Virus record (IMG/VR): IMGVR_UViG_3300045284_000289 | Coordinates: 1-59,061 of that record | Length of the DNA: 59,061 nt | Source: a virus | Strand: one strand, 5' to 3' | In this document: positions 14,457 through 21,908 of the stretch, in pieces | Layout: each line of letters begins with the position of its first letter | Position numbering within the stretch: the stretch's first letter is position 1 | Notes under the pieces: model-generated | Told to the model about the DNA's origin: nothing | Databases searched by the model: none | What the model saw: only the letters and a program-made list of their open reading frames with translations | Made by a program: the position numbers and the translations under genes

Positions 14457-14614
14457 TCGAGGCAACGTTCTGGATGTACGACAGCTGGGTGGATGCGTTG
14501 GGCCAAGCGAACGCTCTGGCCCGGTCGACCAGTCGCCGTCACAGGGTGTGCCGGGGCGGCCATCTGTGGTTCGTGTACTCGACCAGCAGGCCGGCCCGGC
14601 GGGGTGTCCGGTGA
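14453..14614 (+). CDS. Hypothetical protein, 53 aa
   Basis: ATG 14453 overlaps the upstream stop. Begins MIEATFWMYDSWVDALGQAN and ends in a basic stretch (RRHRVCRGGHLWFVYSTSRP). Size and composition resemble small nucleic-acid-binding proteins, but no family is recognised. Confidence 0.55.
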   Translation: MIEATFWMYDSWVDALGQANALARSTSRRHRVCRGGHLWFVYSTSRPARRGVR

Positions 14615-14916
14615 CCGAGTCGCTCGACCCGCTGTACGAGTTCGCCGCCGGCATAGTGGCCCGCGTATGGGCTGACGAATTGCGCTCGATGGCGCACCTG
14701 GTCCGCGACGCGGCGGCCGCCCAGGACGCGCCGCTCCCACCCCACCACATCCAGTGGTCACGGAACGCGATGCTCGGCCGGGCCCTCATCCGCGGCCCCC
14801 GGTCAGACCGGGTCGGGCTGGCCGACGTGGCCCCGACACACGACCCGGTGGACTGGCTCGAACTTCTCCGCCAGATGCATGATCGGTTTGCGCGGGACGG
14901 CGGCGGCCCGAGATGA
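14611..14916 (+). CDS. Hypothetical helical protein, 101 aa
   Basis: GTG start overlaps the previous gene by 4 bases. Helical throughout (DPLYEFAAGIVARVWADELR, SMAHLVRDAAAAQDA). No family recognised. Confidence 0.6.
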   Translation: MTESLDPLYEFAAGIVARVWADELRSMAHLVRDAAAAQDAPLPPHHIQWSRNAMLGRALIRGPRSDRVGLADVAPTHDPVDWLELLRQMHDRFARDGGGPR

Positions 14917-15266
14917 AACGGTTCCAGGCGTTCCACGGCGGCCCGAAAGATGGGCACCTGGAGTACTACCGGGCAGTAGGGCCGTTCCCGGCACAGGTCC
15001 TGACCGTGTTCGCGCCCCCCGCCGCATACTCGCAGGGCGACCCGGACCCTCACGCACCCGCCGGCTACACCACCGGCGTGTACCTCCTCGCTGGCGCGGC
15101 GCAGTCCCAGCGGCACGGCGGGATGGTCGCCACCTACCGGTGGCAGCGCCAGCGACCCGCCGCCCACCGCCCGGCCCGCCCCGACCTCACCGTGGCCGAG
15201 CTGCACCAGCTGACGAAGGCCTTGGCCGACCACCCCGACCTGCACAGGAGAGACCCATGTCCGTGA
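14913..15266 (+). CDS. GGPxDG-type protein, 117 aa
   Basis: Begins KRFQAFHGGPKDGHLEYYRA and later has GVYLLAG, matching the short 12627 product. A helical C-terminal extension (LTVAELHQLTKALADHPDLH) is added. It overlaps the next zinc-finger gene by 10 bases. Confidence 0.65.
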   Translation: MKRFQAFHGGPKDGHLEYYRAVGPFPAQVLTVFAPPAAYSQGDPDPHAPAGYTTGVYLLAGAAQSQRHGGMVATYRWQRQRPAAHRPARPDLTVAELHQLTKALADHPDLHRRDPCP

Positions 15267-15598
15267 CCCGTGGCCGCTGTGCGCGGTGCGACTACATCCG
15301 CAGGACCTGCACCAACGGCACCATGGCCGTACACGCCCCCCGCGTCGACGGGGTCAAGGGCGACGGGGTGTGCCCGGGGTCGCGACGTCCGCCAGCCGCG
15401 GGCCCGGGGCCGTCCGACCGGCGGGCGTCGAAGAACCCGTCGGGCCCGACAGCGCCGTGCCCGGTGTGCCTGGTCCCGACGGTCACACGTCAGGACGGGA
15501 CGATGCGGGCGCATGGCTGGTCAGCGTCGGACATGGGGGCGCGGTGCCCGGGGTCGGGTGCACTGCCGACGCACCGTTTCCGGGGCGGCAGGCCGTGA
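15257..15598 (+). CDS. Double CxxC/DG zinc-finger protein, 113 aa (family A)
   Basis: AGGAGA lies 5 bases before ATG 15257. Module 1: CARCDYIRRTCTNGTMAVHA ... CPGS. Module 2: CPVCLVPTVTRQDGTMRAHG ... CPGSG. Same family as 12294, 14124 and 18108. Confidence 0.75.
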   Translation: MSVTRGRCARCDYIRRTCTNGTMAVHAPRVDGVKGDGVCPGSRRPPAAGPGPSDRRASKNPSGPTAPCPVCLVPTVTRQDGTMRAHGWSASDMGARCPGSGALPTHRFRGGRP

Positions 15599-15801
15599 AC
15601 CGTGACGAAACCTGCGCGCGGTGTGGGCACAGCAGCAACGGATGTGGCCGGTGTCGGCGGATGGACCCGTTCCTGGGCGCCTACATCGGGGGGCGCCCAT
15701 ACTGCCACACGTTCTCGCCCACTGTCCCGTCGTGTTACACATTGGCTGCGCGGGAAGAAACCCACAACCAGAGTGATCAACAGTCGACGAAAGGTGAATG
15801 A
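15595..15801 (+). CDS. Cysteine-rich small protein, 68 aa
   Basis: GTG start overlaps the upstream stop. CARCGHSSNGCGRCRRMD gives four Cys and one His close together, followed by YCHTFSPTVPSCY. It could hold two zinc ions. No family recognised. Confidence 0.65.
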   Translation: MNRDETCARCGHSSNGCGRCRRMDPFLGAYIGGRPYCHTFSPTVPSCYTLAAREETHNQSDQQSTKGE

Positions 15802-15802
15802 C

Positions 15803-15970
15803 GTGTCCGTGAGCGGCTTCTACCGCAACCCACGTGGTCAATGCCCCGCCTGTGACCAGTGGAAAGCGGTGCGCCGGGACGGGACGATAATGAGGCACAG
15901 TGTCGGTGGTCGCCGGTTCCCGTGCCCGGGGTCGCTATATCGACCGAAACAGATCATTCACCCTCAATGA
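15803..15970 (+). CDS. Single-module CxxC/DG zinc finger, 55 aa (family A)
   Basis: GTG 15803 with AAGGTGA 7 bases upstream. One module only: CPACDQWKAVRRDGTIMRHS ... CPGS. It is the half-size member of family A and shows that the module folds as a unit. Confidence 0.7.
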   Translation: MSVSGFYRNPRGQCPACDQWKAVRRDGTIMRHSVGGRRFPCPGSLYRPKQIIHPQ

Positions 15971-15991
15971 CACCTCGATGGAGGGAACGTC

Positions 15992-16228
15992 ATGCCAGAA
16001 AAGAACAAATGTTCGACCAAAAAGCATTGGTGGGCGTCCGAACCTGACGCGCAAGCCGCGCTTGAGCATATCCGTAAACAACCACCCAGGCCCGGCCAAA
16101 TGTCCTTTCCGACAGCCGTCTATAAATGTCGAATTTGTAGCGGCTGGCATATGACATCAAAAACAATGAAAGCTTGGAAACACGGGAAAAACGGCCGGCC
16201 CACGCGCAATAGGAAACATCTGACATGA
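15992..16228 (+). CDS. Low-GC zinc-ribbon protein, 78 aa
   Basis: Starts MPEKNKCSTKKHWWASEPDA and has YKCRICSGWHMT, a C-x2-C...H ribbon. Codon use is visibly richer in A and T than all neighbours (many AAA, ACA and AAT codons), a sign of recent transfer. It overlaps the kinase-like gene by 4 bases, so it has been built into the operon. Function unknown. Confidence 0.65.
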   Translation: MPEKNKCSTKKHWWASEPDAQAALEHIRKQPPRPGQMSFPTAVYKCRICSGWHMTSKTMKAWKHGKNGRPTRNRKHLT

Positions 16229-16728
16229 CTGACCGTACATATTCAACCTCTTCTCCTGATCCTGTATCGAGAGAACGGACCGCCACGCTCACCATCACCC
16301 GTGGCCTGCCCGCGTCCGGGAAAACCACGTGGGTGAAAACCCAGATCCGCGACCACCAGGACACCCGGGCACGGATCAGCCGCGACTACCTCCGACTCGG
16401 CATGCACGACGCTGCCCTATTCACCAGCGTCACCGAAGAACACGTGACCCTGGTCGAATACGCGGCGGCGACAGCGCTACTCACCGCCGGGGTGGAGGTC
16501 TACGTGGACGACACCAACCTGGCCGATCTGTACGTCCAGGGGTGGAGTGACCTGGCCCAGTCGCTGTGGGTGCCGTTCCGGGTGCAGGACTTCCGGGATG
16601 TCCCGCTGGAGGTGTGTCTGGACCGTGACCGCCGCCGGTTCTGGACCAGCGGTCACGTGGGTGAACAGGTCATCCGCCGCATGCACGCCCAGTACCTGGC
16701 CGGGGACGTGGCGGTGACCGGTGAGTGA
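16225..16728 (+). CDS. P-loop polynucleotide kinase-like protein, 167 aa
   Basis: Walker A GLPASGKTTW (about residues 27-36). It is followed by RISRDYLR (nucleotide/lid region typical of T4-type kinase domains), VDDTNL (strand end with DxTN) and an Arg-rich C-terminal part (DRDRRRFW). This is the pattern of the 5'-polynucleotide kinase domain, which transfers the ATP gamma-phosphate to 5'-OH ends; no phosphatase domain is present. Together with the Ro60/Y-RNA locus 4 kb away it could belong to RNA repair. A zeta-toxin or other small-molecule kinase is the alternative. Confidence 0.65.
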   Translation: MTDRTYSTSSPDPVSRERTATLTITRGLPASGKTTWVKTQIRDHQDTRARISRDYLRLGMHDAALFTSVTEEHVTLVEYAAATALLTAGVEVYVDDTNLADLYVQGWSDLAQSLWVPFRVQDFRDVPLEVCLDRDRRRFWTSGHVGEQVIRRMHAQYLAGDVAVTGE

Positions 16729-17707
16729 CCGCGTGACGTCCCCCGCCGAGCGGCTCGAAGCGGTCGCGCAGATCCTGATCCTGCTGTCCGTCGGTGGCCT
16801 GGCCGGCGCCGTGTCGTTCGTGCACGTGCACGACTGGACCGTGCACAACGGGCAGCTGTCCTGGGTGGGGTGGACCAACGCCATGGTCACCGAGCTGATC
16901 CAGATCGCGGGTGGCCTGGAGATCAGGCGCCGTAAACGCGAGGCGCTGCCCACCCGGGCGGTGATGGGTGTGCTGGTGGCGGCGGTCGCGGTGTCGTTGA
17001 CCGCGCAGGTCGCGCAGGCCGCGCCCACGGTGTTCGGGTGGGTGGTGTCCGCGCTGCCCGCGCTCGGGTTCTTGACCGTGGTCAAGATCGTGATGGCGCG
17101 GGCCGGGTCGGACCGGGCCGTGACCGCTGGTCCGGTGACCGTGACCCCGGACCTGGACCGGCCGGTCACGGCGACCGCGACCCGGTCCGGTCCGACCGTG
17201 ACCGTGACCGCTGCTGTGACCGGGTCGGACCGGGCGCGGGCGGTCGGACCCGGTCCGACCGTGGACCTCGACCCGACCGGGCGCGGTCCGGACCTGGACC
17301 TCGACCTGGTCCGGTCGGACCTCCCGGTCACGGTCGGGGCGTCACCCGGACCTGTGACCTCGACCCCGGACCGGACCTCGACCGGACCCGGTCCGGTCCC
17401 GCTCGACCTCGACCGTGACCGTGACCGTGACCCGGGTCTGGACCTGGACCTGACCCGGTCACACCCGGACCGCTCGACCGGACCCGCCCAGGTCACGCCC
17501 CTTGACCTGGACCGCGACCGCCTCACCACGGCAGGCTTCGACCCCGACCTGATCGACCGCGGCCTGACCGCCCTGACCACCCTGACCGCGACCGGCGCCA
17601 CGGTCAACCGCGGCACGTTCGCCATGCACCTACGCCAGGCCGGTCAACCGATCGCGACCAACACCGCCGGTCACCTACTCCGCGCCCTTAAGGAGGCGAC
17701 CGCGTGA
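16721..17707 (+). CDS. DUF2637-like membrane protein with Asp/Arg/Leu repeat region, 328 aa
   Basis: The first 120 residues carry four hydrophobic segments and the layout of DUF2637/SpdB-like actinobacterial membrane proteins (SFVHVHDWTVHNGQLSWVGW). Residues about 130-270 are a low-complexity run of Asp, Arg, Leu, Pro, Gly, Val and Thr, encoded by repeated GACC, GACCTG and GGTCC units. The last 55 residues look like a small helical DNA-binding end (INRGTFAMHLRQAG-like). In plasmids such proteins assist conjugal spread; the role in a phage is unclear. Confidence 0.6.
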   Translation: MSDRVTSPAERLEAVAQILILLSVGGLAGAVSFVHVHDWTVHNGQLSWVGWTNAMVTELIQIAGGLEIRRRKREALPTRAVMGVLVAAVAVSLTAQVAQAAPTVFGWVVSALPALGFLTVVKIVMARAGSDRAVTAGPVTVTPDLDRPVTATATRSGPTVTVTAAVTGSDRARAVGPGPTVDLDPTGRGPDLDLDLVRSDLPVTVGASPGPVTSTPDRTSTGPGPVPLDLDRDRDRDPGLDLDLTRSHPDRSTGPAQVTPLDLDRDRLTTAGFDPDLIDRGLTALTTLTATGATVNRGTFAMHLRQAGQPIATNTAGHLLRALKEATA

Positions 17708-18111
17708 TGCTGCCCATCTCGACCGTCATCGCTCTACTCCTAGCCCCCTCGGTCCTCCTGTTGGTCACGATGGTCATGGCCCAAGTCCAGGTCCGGCGGG
17801 AACGAGCCGCGAACGCGGACCTGCAACACGCGCTCGCCGCGCGGGCCCGCCGGACCGGCCACCCCGAAGAGGCCCGCAGGCGGGACACCCTCGCGGACGT
17901 CCCCACCCACCGGGTGTGGCCGTTCCGGCCCCGACCCGCGGTCGAGTTCGAGGTCCCGACCGGGCTCGTGACCGTGACCAGTGACCTGACCGGCGTCGAG
18001 TATGAGCGGCTGAAAGCGCGCTGGGAGGAACAGCTCGGTCAGATCGCTGCCCGAGCTGACGAGACCTACCCGACCCTGCCGCGGCCACGGACCCGATGGT
18101 GGCGGCGGTGA
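17704..18111 (+). CDS. Membrane-anchored protein, 135 aa
   Basis: One N-terminal membrane segment (ISTVIALLLAPSVLLLVTMV) leads into a charged helix and a cytoplasmic domain (VWPFRPRPAVEFEVPTGLVT). It overlaps the DUF2637-like gene by 4 bases and may be its partner. No family recognised. Confidence 0.6.
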   Translation: MMLPISTVIALLLAPSVLLLVTMVMAQVQVRRERAANADLQHALAARARRTGHPEEARRRDTLADVPTHRVWPFRPRPAVEFEVPTGLVTVTSDLTGVEYERLKARWEEQLGQIAARADETYPTLPRPRTRWWRR

Positions 18112-18671
18112 GGACCACGTTCGTCTCGCCCCGGGGCCGCTGCACCGGATGCGGCGAGATGCGGGCCGTGCGGAAGGACGGCCGGGTCGGCCGGCACACG
18201 TCCCTCGGGGTCTACCAGGACACGTGCGAGGGGGCCGGGCTCCCTCCGATGGAGGACACGACGACCCCGGTCCCGACCCTGCCGGGCCCGCTGGTCGGGT
18301 ACCGGGTCCGTATCGAGTGCCCGGTGTGTGATTCGGCCACGGGCCTCAGGACGGACGGGATGGTGGGGTCACACACCTGGTACAAGCCGCAGGTGGGGTG
18401 GGTACGTGGCTGTAGCGGGGTGGGGAAACCTCCCCGGTACAAGTCGACCAACCAGCCGATCGTGCCGGCGTCGCCGCCGGTGACGGTGACCGAGCACGCC
18501 ACCGGCATGTCCGGTGGCGGCATGAACGTACGCCCGGATGACCCGGAGATCGAGCGGGTGTACCCGCTGGCGGTGTGGATCGCGCATCGGCAGCGGGACG
18601 GGGGCCGGGTGTATCGGCGGCGGATCGTGGTGGTTGACGACTGGGAGGAGGTCCCCCGTGTCGACGAGTGA
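18108..18671 (+). CDS. Double CxxC/DG zinc-finger protein with C-terminal extension, 187 aa (family A)
   Basis: Module 1: CTGCGEMRAVRKDGRVGRHT ... CEGAG. Module 2: CPVCDSATGLRTDGMVGSHT ... CSGVG. An extension of about 75 residues ends YRRRIVVVDDWEEVPRVDE. GTG 18108 (GTGA overlap) is preferred; ATG 18096 is possible. It is the longest member of family A. Confidence 0.7.
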   Translation: MRTTFVSPRGRCTGCGEMRAVRKDGRVGRHTSLGVYQDTCEGAGLPPMEDTTTPVPTLPGPLVGYRVRIECPVCDSATGLRTDGMVGSHTWYKPQVGWVRGCSGVGKPPRYKSTNQPIVPASPPVTVTEHATGMSGGGMNVRPDDPEIERVYPLAVWIAHRQRDGGRVYRRRIVVVDDWEEVPRVDE

Positions 18672-18783
18672 TGACCCGATCAGCGCGCTCACCCCTGAGG
18701 ACCGGGCGTGGCTGGAACAGCACGGGTGGCGGGACACCACAAATGATTACCCAATCATTGGCACCGAGAAAATACTGGAGTGA
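18658..18783 (+). CDS. Small protein, 41 aa
   Basis: GTG 18658. The product begins STSDDPISALTPEDRAWLEQ and ends IIGTEKILE. Overlaps both neighbours. No recognised family; a short helical peptide. Confidence 0.5.
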   Translation: MSTSDDPISALTPEDRAWLEQHGWRDTTNDYPIIGTEKILE

Positions 18784-19133
18784 CCATGACCGTGTTTTTC
18801 GGTGACCGGTGGGACGCGCCGATAGTCGATTTGGCGACCCGTGTTGTCACGCCGTTCGGTGAGCCGTGCATGTTCTGTGCGGAACCGATCGAGCCGGGTG
18901 ATCGTGGCGTGCTGCGCCTGTGTGTTGATCTGGTCGACGGGGAAACGGTGACGGATACGCGGCCGGCGCACATGGAATGTGATCTACGTTCCATGCTGGG
19001 TGACGTGGAGCATCTGGAAGGCCGTTGCGCATGCAACGACCCGGCCGCGTCGAGTCGACCGTCTAAGCCGTTCCGGGAACAGGCGCGGGACGTCGTGGCG
19101 TGGTGTGAGGCTATGCGTGGGCGCCCGTTGTGA
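18780..19133 (+). CDS. Zinc-binding protein, 117 aa
   Basis: CMFCAEPIEPGDRGVLR, then HMECDLRSMLGDVEHLEGRC, and ACNDP. The CxxC ... HxxC pattern resembles a small LIM- or treble-clef-like site. The C terminus has FREQARDVVAWCEAM. Function unknown. Confidence 0.65.
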   Translation: MTMTVFFGDRWDAPIVDLATRVVTPFGEPCMFCAEPIEPGDRGVLRLCVDLVDGETVTDTRPAHMECDLRSMLGDVEHLEGRCACNDPAASSRPSKPFREQARDVVAWCEAMRGRPL

Positions 19134-19609
19134 AAGTGATTGTGCGTCAATGCCGTAACTGCGGGTGCGATATGGTGGCCGGATCCGCATACCGGATGTA
19201 CCGGGCATTACGCGACCAGTACACGCGGTGCGGCTCACACGGGTTCTGCACGAACTGTTCCGCCCACATACGACGCCACGGCGGCGATCCCGCCGGACCC
19301 GTTCCTCCCCGGACACAATTCGAGCCGATCCGGCACGGGCAGCCATGCCGGGACTGTCAACGCCCGCTTCTTCCCCAGTCGCTGTACCGGAGCGACATCC
19401 CCCGCTACAAGCCGCTGGGGTACGTGTCGCTGGGCGGCCACGGCATGTGCGTGGCCTGCTACCGGTGGGCGAGAACCCATCAGACACTGCCGGACCCCGG
19501 GCCACCACGGCCTGAACCGCCGGTTCGGTTAGGTCCGCACCCGGACGACGACGGCCCGCTGCACCCCGCCGAGCTGGCCCGCCTGCGTGCCATCCACGGC
19601 GTGGGGTGA
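19130..19609 (+). CDS. Tandem zinc-finger protein, 159 aa (family B)
   Basis: Module 1: CRNCGCDMVAGSAYRMYRAL ... GFCTNCSAH. Module 2: CRDCQRPLLPQSLYR ... HGMCVACYRWA. Layout and C-terminal end (AELARLRAIHGVG) match the 12794 product, so family B has two members at the two ends of this operon. Last gene of the rightward run; its 3' end overlaps a convergent gene. Confidence 0.7.
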   Translation: MKVIVRQCRNCGCDMVAGSAYRMYRALRDQYTRCGSHGFCTNCSAHIRRHGGDPAGPVPPRTQFEPIRHGQPCRDCQRPLLPQSLYRSDIPRYKPLGYVSLGGHGMCVACYRWARTHQTLPDPGPPRPEPPVRLGPHPDDDGPLHPAELARLRAIHGVG

Positions 19610-19717
19610 CGTCCAGTCGTGACACCGCCCGCAGTACCCTTCGGCGATATCCGTGGGGTGCCAGCTGGTTTTCCCGCACCGCGGGCACGTGATCGACGGC
19701 TGGACCGGGGGTGTCAC
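19529..19717 (-). CDS. Zinc-ribbon protein, 62 aa
   Basis: Residues about 10-36 read CPRCGKTSWHPTDIAEGYCG then RCHDW, a compact CxxC...CxxC ribbon of a type I recall from actinophage small proteins. The 3' end overlaps the convergent 19130 gene by 81 bases. The region past HDW has weak composition, so the exact C terminus is less certain. Confidence 0.6.
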   Translation of the reverse strand: MTPPVQPSITCPRCGKTSWHPTDIAEGYCGRCHDWTSPHAVDGTQAGQLGGVQRAVVVRVRT

Positions 19718-19953
19718 AGCCAGATCCAGTCGCTCCGCACCCAGTTCAACCGGTCAGGCTGCAACATCAGCAGGCCGGCGTAGCCCTGGGCTTTGCCGTT
19801 CAGCACGGCCAGGGCCTCGCTTTGGAAGTCCCCTGCCGCGTGCCACTCGTCGGACGTCAACGCCCACCGCCGGGTCCACTCGGGGTCGGGCTGGCCGGGG
19901 ATCAGGCCGGCCATCACCTCCACAATGACGCGGGCGCTCTCGGGTTCGCTCAT
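19714..19953 (-). CDS. Hypothetical protein, 79 aa
   Basis: Sequence EWTRRWALTSDEWHAAGDFQ suggests a compact helical protein. Start ATG 19953. The stop overlaps the zinc-ribbon gene start. No family recognised. Confidence 0.6.
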   Translation of the reverse strand: MSEPESARVIVEVMAGLIPGQPDPEWTRRWALTSDEWHAAGDFQSEALAVLNGKAQGYAGLLMLQPDRLNWVRSDWIWL

Positions 19954-19975
19954 GCCGTGCACAGTAGACGCGCGT

Positions 19976-20101
19976 CTACTCCCAGTGGCAGTTGTCGTGC
20001 GGGACACCCGCGCGGCAGTCAGCGCACGCACTGCGCGAGTCCCTACCCGTGGTCTGCTGGTTGTCGTTGTCGTTGTCGTTGCTGTTGTTGTTCACGCCAT
20101 C
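19976..20101 (-). CDS. Asn/Asp-repeat mini-protein with zinc motif, about 41 aa
   Basis: GTG 20101 or GTG 20092 with AAGGTGG upstream. An Asn/Asp stretch (NNNSNDNDNDN) encoded by a trinucleotide-like repeat leads to CADCRAGVPHDNCHW, a CxxC...CH site. It lies between the Ro60 terminator and small accessory genes. Function unknown. Confidence 0.5.
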   Translation of the reverse strand, partial: DGVNNNSNDNDNDNQQTTGRDSRSACADCRAGVPHDNCHWE

Positions 20102-20160
20102 CACCTTCTCACCCGTTGGTAGGGTTGACACATCTCGGATCCCCTGACCTGGGACCGATA

Positions 20161-20198
20161 GGGCGGTGGACCGGGAGGGCATACCCGGTCCACCGCCC
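20161..20198 (-). terminator. Terminator of the Ro60 transcript
   Basis: GGGCGGTGGACCGGG pairs perfectly with 20184-20198 (15 bp). It lies 7 bases beyond the Ro60 stop and closes the Y RNA-Ro60 transcription unit. Confidence 0.85.
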
Positions 20199-20204
20199 GC
20201 ATAG

Positions 20205-21869
20205 TCAGAACGGCCAGCCGGCGTTCCTGCCCGCTTCCAACAGGGGGATCATCCGGAACGCCGCGTCCGTCAACCCACCGAACACGTGCGTGTTGTCCCG
20301 ACCACCGGACGGCGCGCTCCCCGCCCGGTACCCAGCCAAGTCCCAGATATAGAACGGCACGTCCCGAGACATCCCGCCGGGATGGAACTCACGGCCATAG
20401 CTGTCGTGAGCCTGCTCGTCGGTCACGATCACCACCCGGTCATGGCCGGCGTACCGCTCCCTGACCGCGCCCCAGGTGTTCGTGCCGCCCATGCCCCTGA
20501 ACTGTTGAATGATCGACAGCAGCGACTCGCCGCGCCGGACTTTCAGCGGCGCGCTGTGCGTGCCGTACTGCACCAGATCAGCCTGCTGGGCGCGGGCCGC
20601 CACCGCGGCACCGAACAGACCGGCCGCTTCGGCCCGGGACAGATCCGACTTGGCGGACAGGGATCCGAACATCGACCCGGACATGTCTACCAGGACCAGC
20701 GTCCGCCCCGGCAGCAGGGGAACGTTGCCCAGGGAGTGGTCGAGTCCCTGCTGCAACGCCCACGCCCACCGCAGGGACGGCGCGTTCTTGAACGCGGACA
20801 GGAACCGGAACGGGAACTGCCGCGACCGAGCGACCTCTTCGGGGTCGGCGAGTTTCGCCGCGACCTGCTCGGCGACCTTGTCGGACACACCGGCCTGGTC
20901 GAAGTTGCGGAGGTTCCGCAACAGCGCCATGTACCCCATGGTCGGGATGATCGCTTCCCACGCCACGGTGTCCATCGGCCCGTTGAGCCACCCGGCCAAC
21001 GCCTCCCACGTCATGCCGGCGTCACGCAAGTACTGCGACGCGTCCGGTCCCCACGAGCGGAGCATCGCCGCGCGTTCCCCCTGGGGGATGTCCATCAGGC
21101 GGGCGCGTTCCCGCAGGATCTTCAGGGTGTCGGGGATCGGGTTGTCCCGCCCGTGCCGCCGGTCGATCACGTGTTCGAACAGGTCACCCTGCGGCCGGCC
21201 GGTGTGGGGTGCGGCGTGCACCAGTTCCAGGACGTCACCGAACCGGAACGCATGCGCGCCGGTGTCGTACTTCAACACCGCCCGTTCGGTGTACAGGCGC
21301 CGGACCGCGTCCCCGATCCCGCGTTTGATCGGCTTGGGGACCGCGCGGCCGTAGCGGCGGGTCCAGTAGGCGAGCAGCTCGCCCGGCTCGTCGGCGCGCT
21401 GCAACACGGCGTCGATCACCGTGCGGGACAGGCCACGCCCCACCTGATGCTGTGGCGTCCCGTCGGGCGTGTGCTGCCCGGCGAGCGCGGTCACCGCGCG
21501 GGGCGCCTGCTGGGGGGCCTGGTCCAGGCCCAGTGTTTGGCGGGTCCGGACGAACTCGGCGGCACCAACCAGGGCGGCCGACCGCAGGTTGCCCTCACCG
21601 CGTAGCCAGGTGAGCATTCGGACGGTCCACTCCGGGTCTTCCACGGTCGCGGCCCGGACCAGCCGCTCGTACCGGTCGTCGCGGGCGTCGCTGGTCTCGT
21701 AGAACGTGCGCTCGCTGACCATGTTCGTGACGGCCAGGAGGAACAGTTCGGACTTGGTGTCCCGCAGGTACCCGGCACCGCCCTCGTGGGTGCGGATGGT
21801 GGGGGTGGGTTCGCTGGTGATCGGCGACGTGACAGCCGGTCGCGCGGCGCGGGGGGTGTTGAACTTCGA
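20205..21869 (-). CDS. rsr: TROVE-domain protein, Ro60/Rsr homolog, 554 aa
   Basis: Ro60 is a ring of HEAT-like helices that binds Y RNAs on its outer face and misfolded RNA ends in its cavity. Hallmarks seen: THEGGAGYLRDTKSELFLLA (about residues 27-46), ERTFYE, WLRGEGNLRSAALVGAAEFV, and a C-terminal vWA domain with the MIDAS motif DMSGSM and later VIVTDEQAHD. The length is normal for the bacterial/phage family. TTG 21869 is chosen because AAGGG precedes it and the protein then starts SKFNTPRAARPAV; upstream GTG/ATG codons lie next to the Y RNA A stem. The four RNA genes just upstream on the same strand strongly suggest an RNP. Confidence 0.93.
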   Translation of the reverse strand, partial: SKFNTPRAARPAVTSPITSEPTPTIRTHEGGAGYLRDTKSELFLLAVTNMVSERTFYETSDARDDRYERLVRAATVEDPEWTVRMLTWLRGEGNLRSAALVGAAEFVRTRQTLGLDQAPQQAPRAVTALAGQHTPDGTPQHQVGRGLSRTVIDAVLQRADEPGELLAYWTRRYGRAVPKPIKRGIGDAVRRLYTERAVLKYDTGAHAFRFGDVLELVHAAPHTGRPQGDLFEHVIDRRHGRDNPIPDTLKILRERARLMDIPQGERAAMLRSWGPDASQYLRDAGMTWEALAGWLNGPMDTVAWEAIIPTMGYMALLRNLRNFDQAGVSDKVAEQVAAKLADPEEVARSRQFPFRFLSAFKNAPSLRWAWALQQGLDHSLGNVPLLPGRTLVLVDMSGSMFGSLSAKSDLSRAEAAGLFGAAVAARAQQADLVQYGTHSAPLKVRRGESLLSIIQQFRGMGGTNTWGAVRERYAGHDRVVIVTDEQAHDSYGREFHPGGMSRDVPFYIWDLAGYRAGSAPSGGRDNTHVFGGLTDAAFRMIPLLEAGRNAGWPF

Positions 21870-21908
21870 CAAGGGGGCTCGACCCTTCAGGGGGAAGGGG
21901 AGCATGCG

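Noticed and set aside
17110-17530. Tandem DNA repeat as an independent element (GACC/GGTCC units)
   Set aside because: It keeps the reading frame of the DUF2637-like protein throughout, so it is coding low complexity and is reported as such.
20286-21605. 439-residue + strand open frame opposite Ro60
   Set aside because: Low-complexity Arg/Gly/Pro composition, antisense to a clear TROVE protein.
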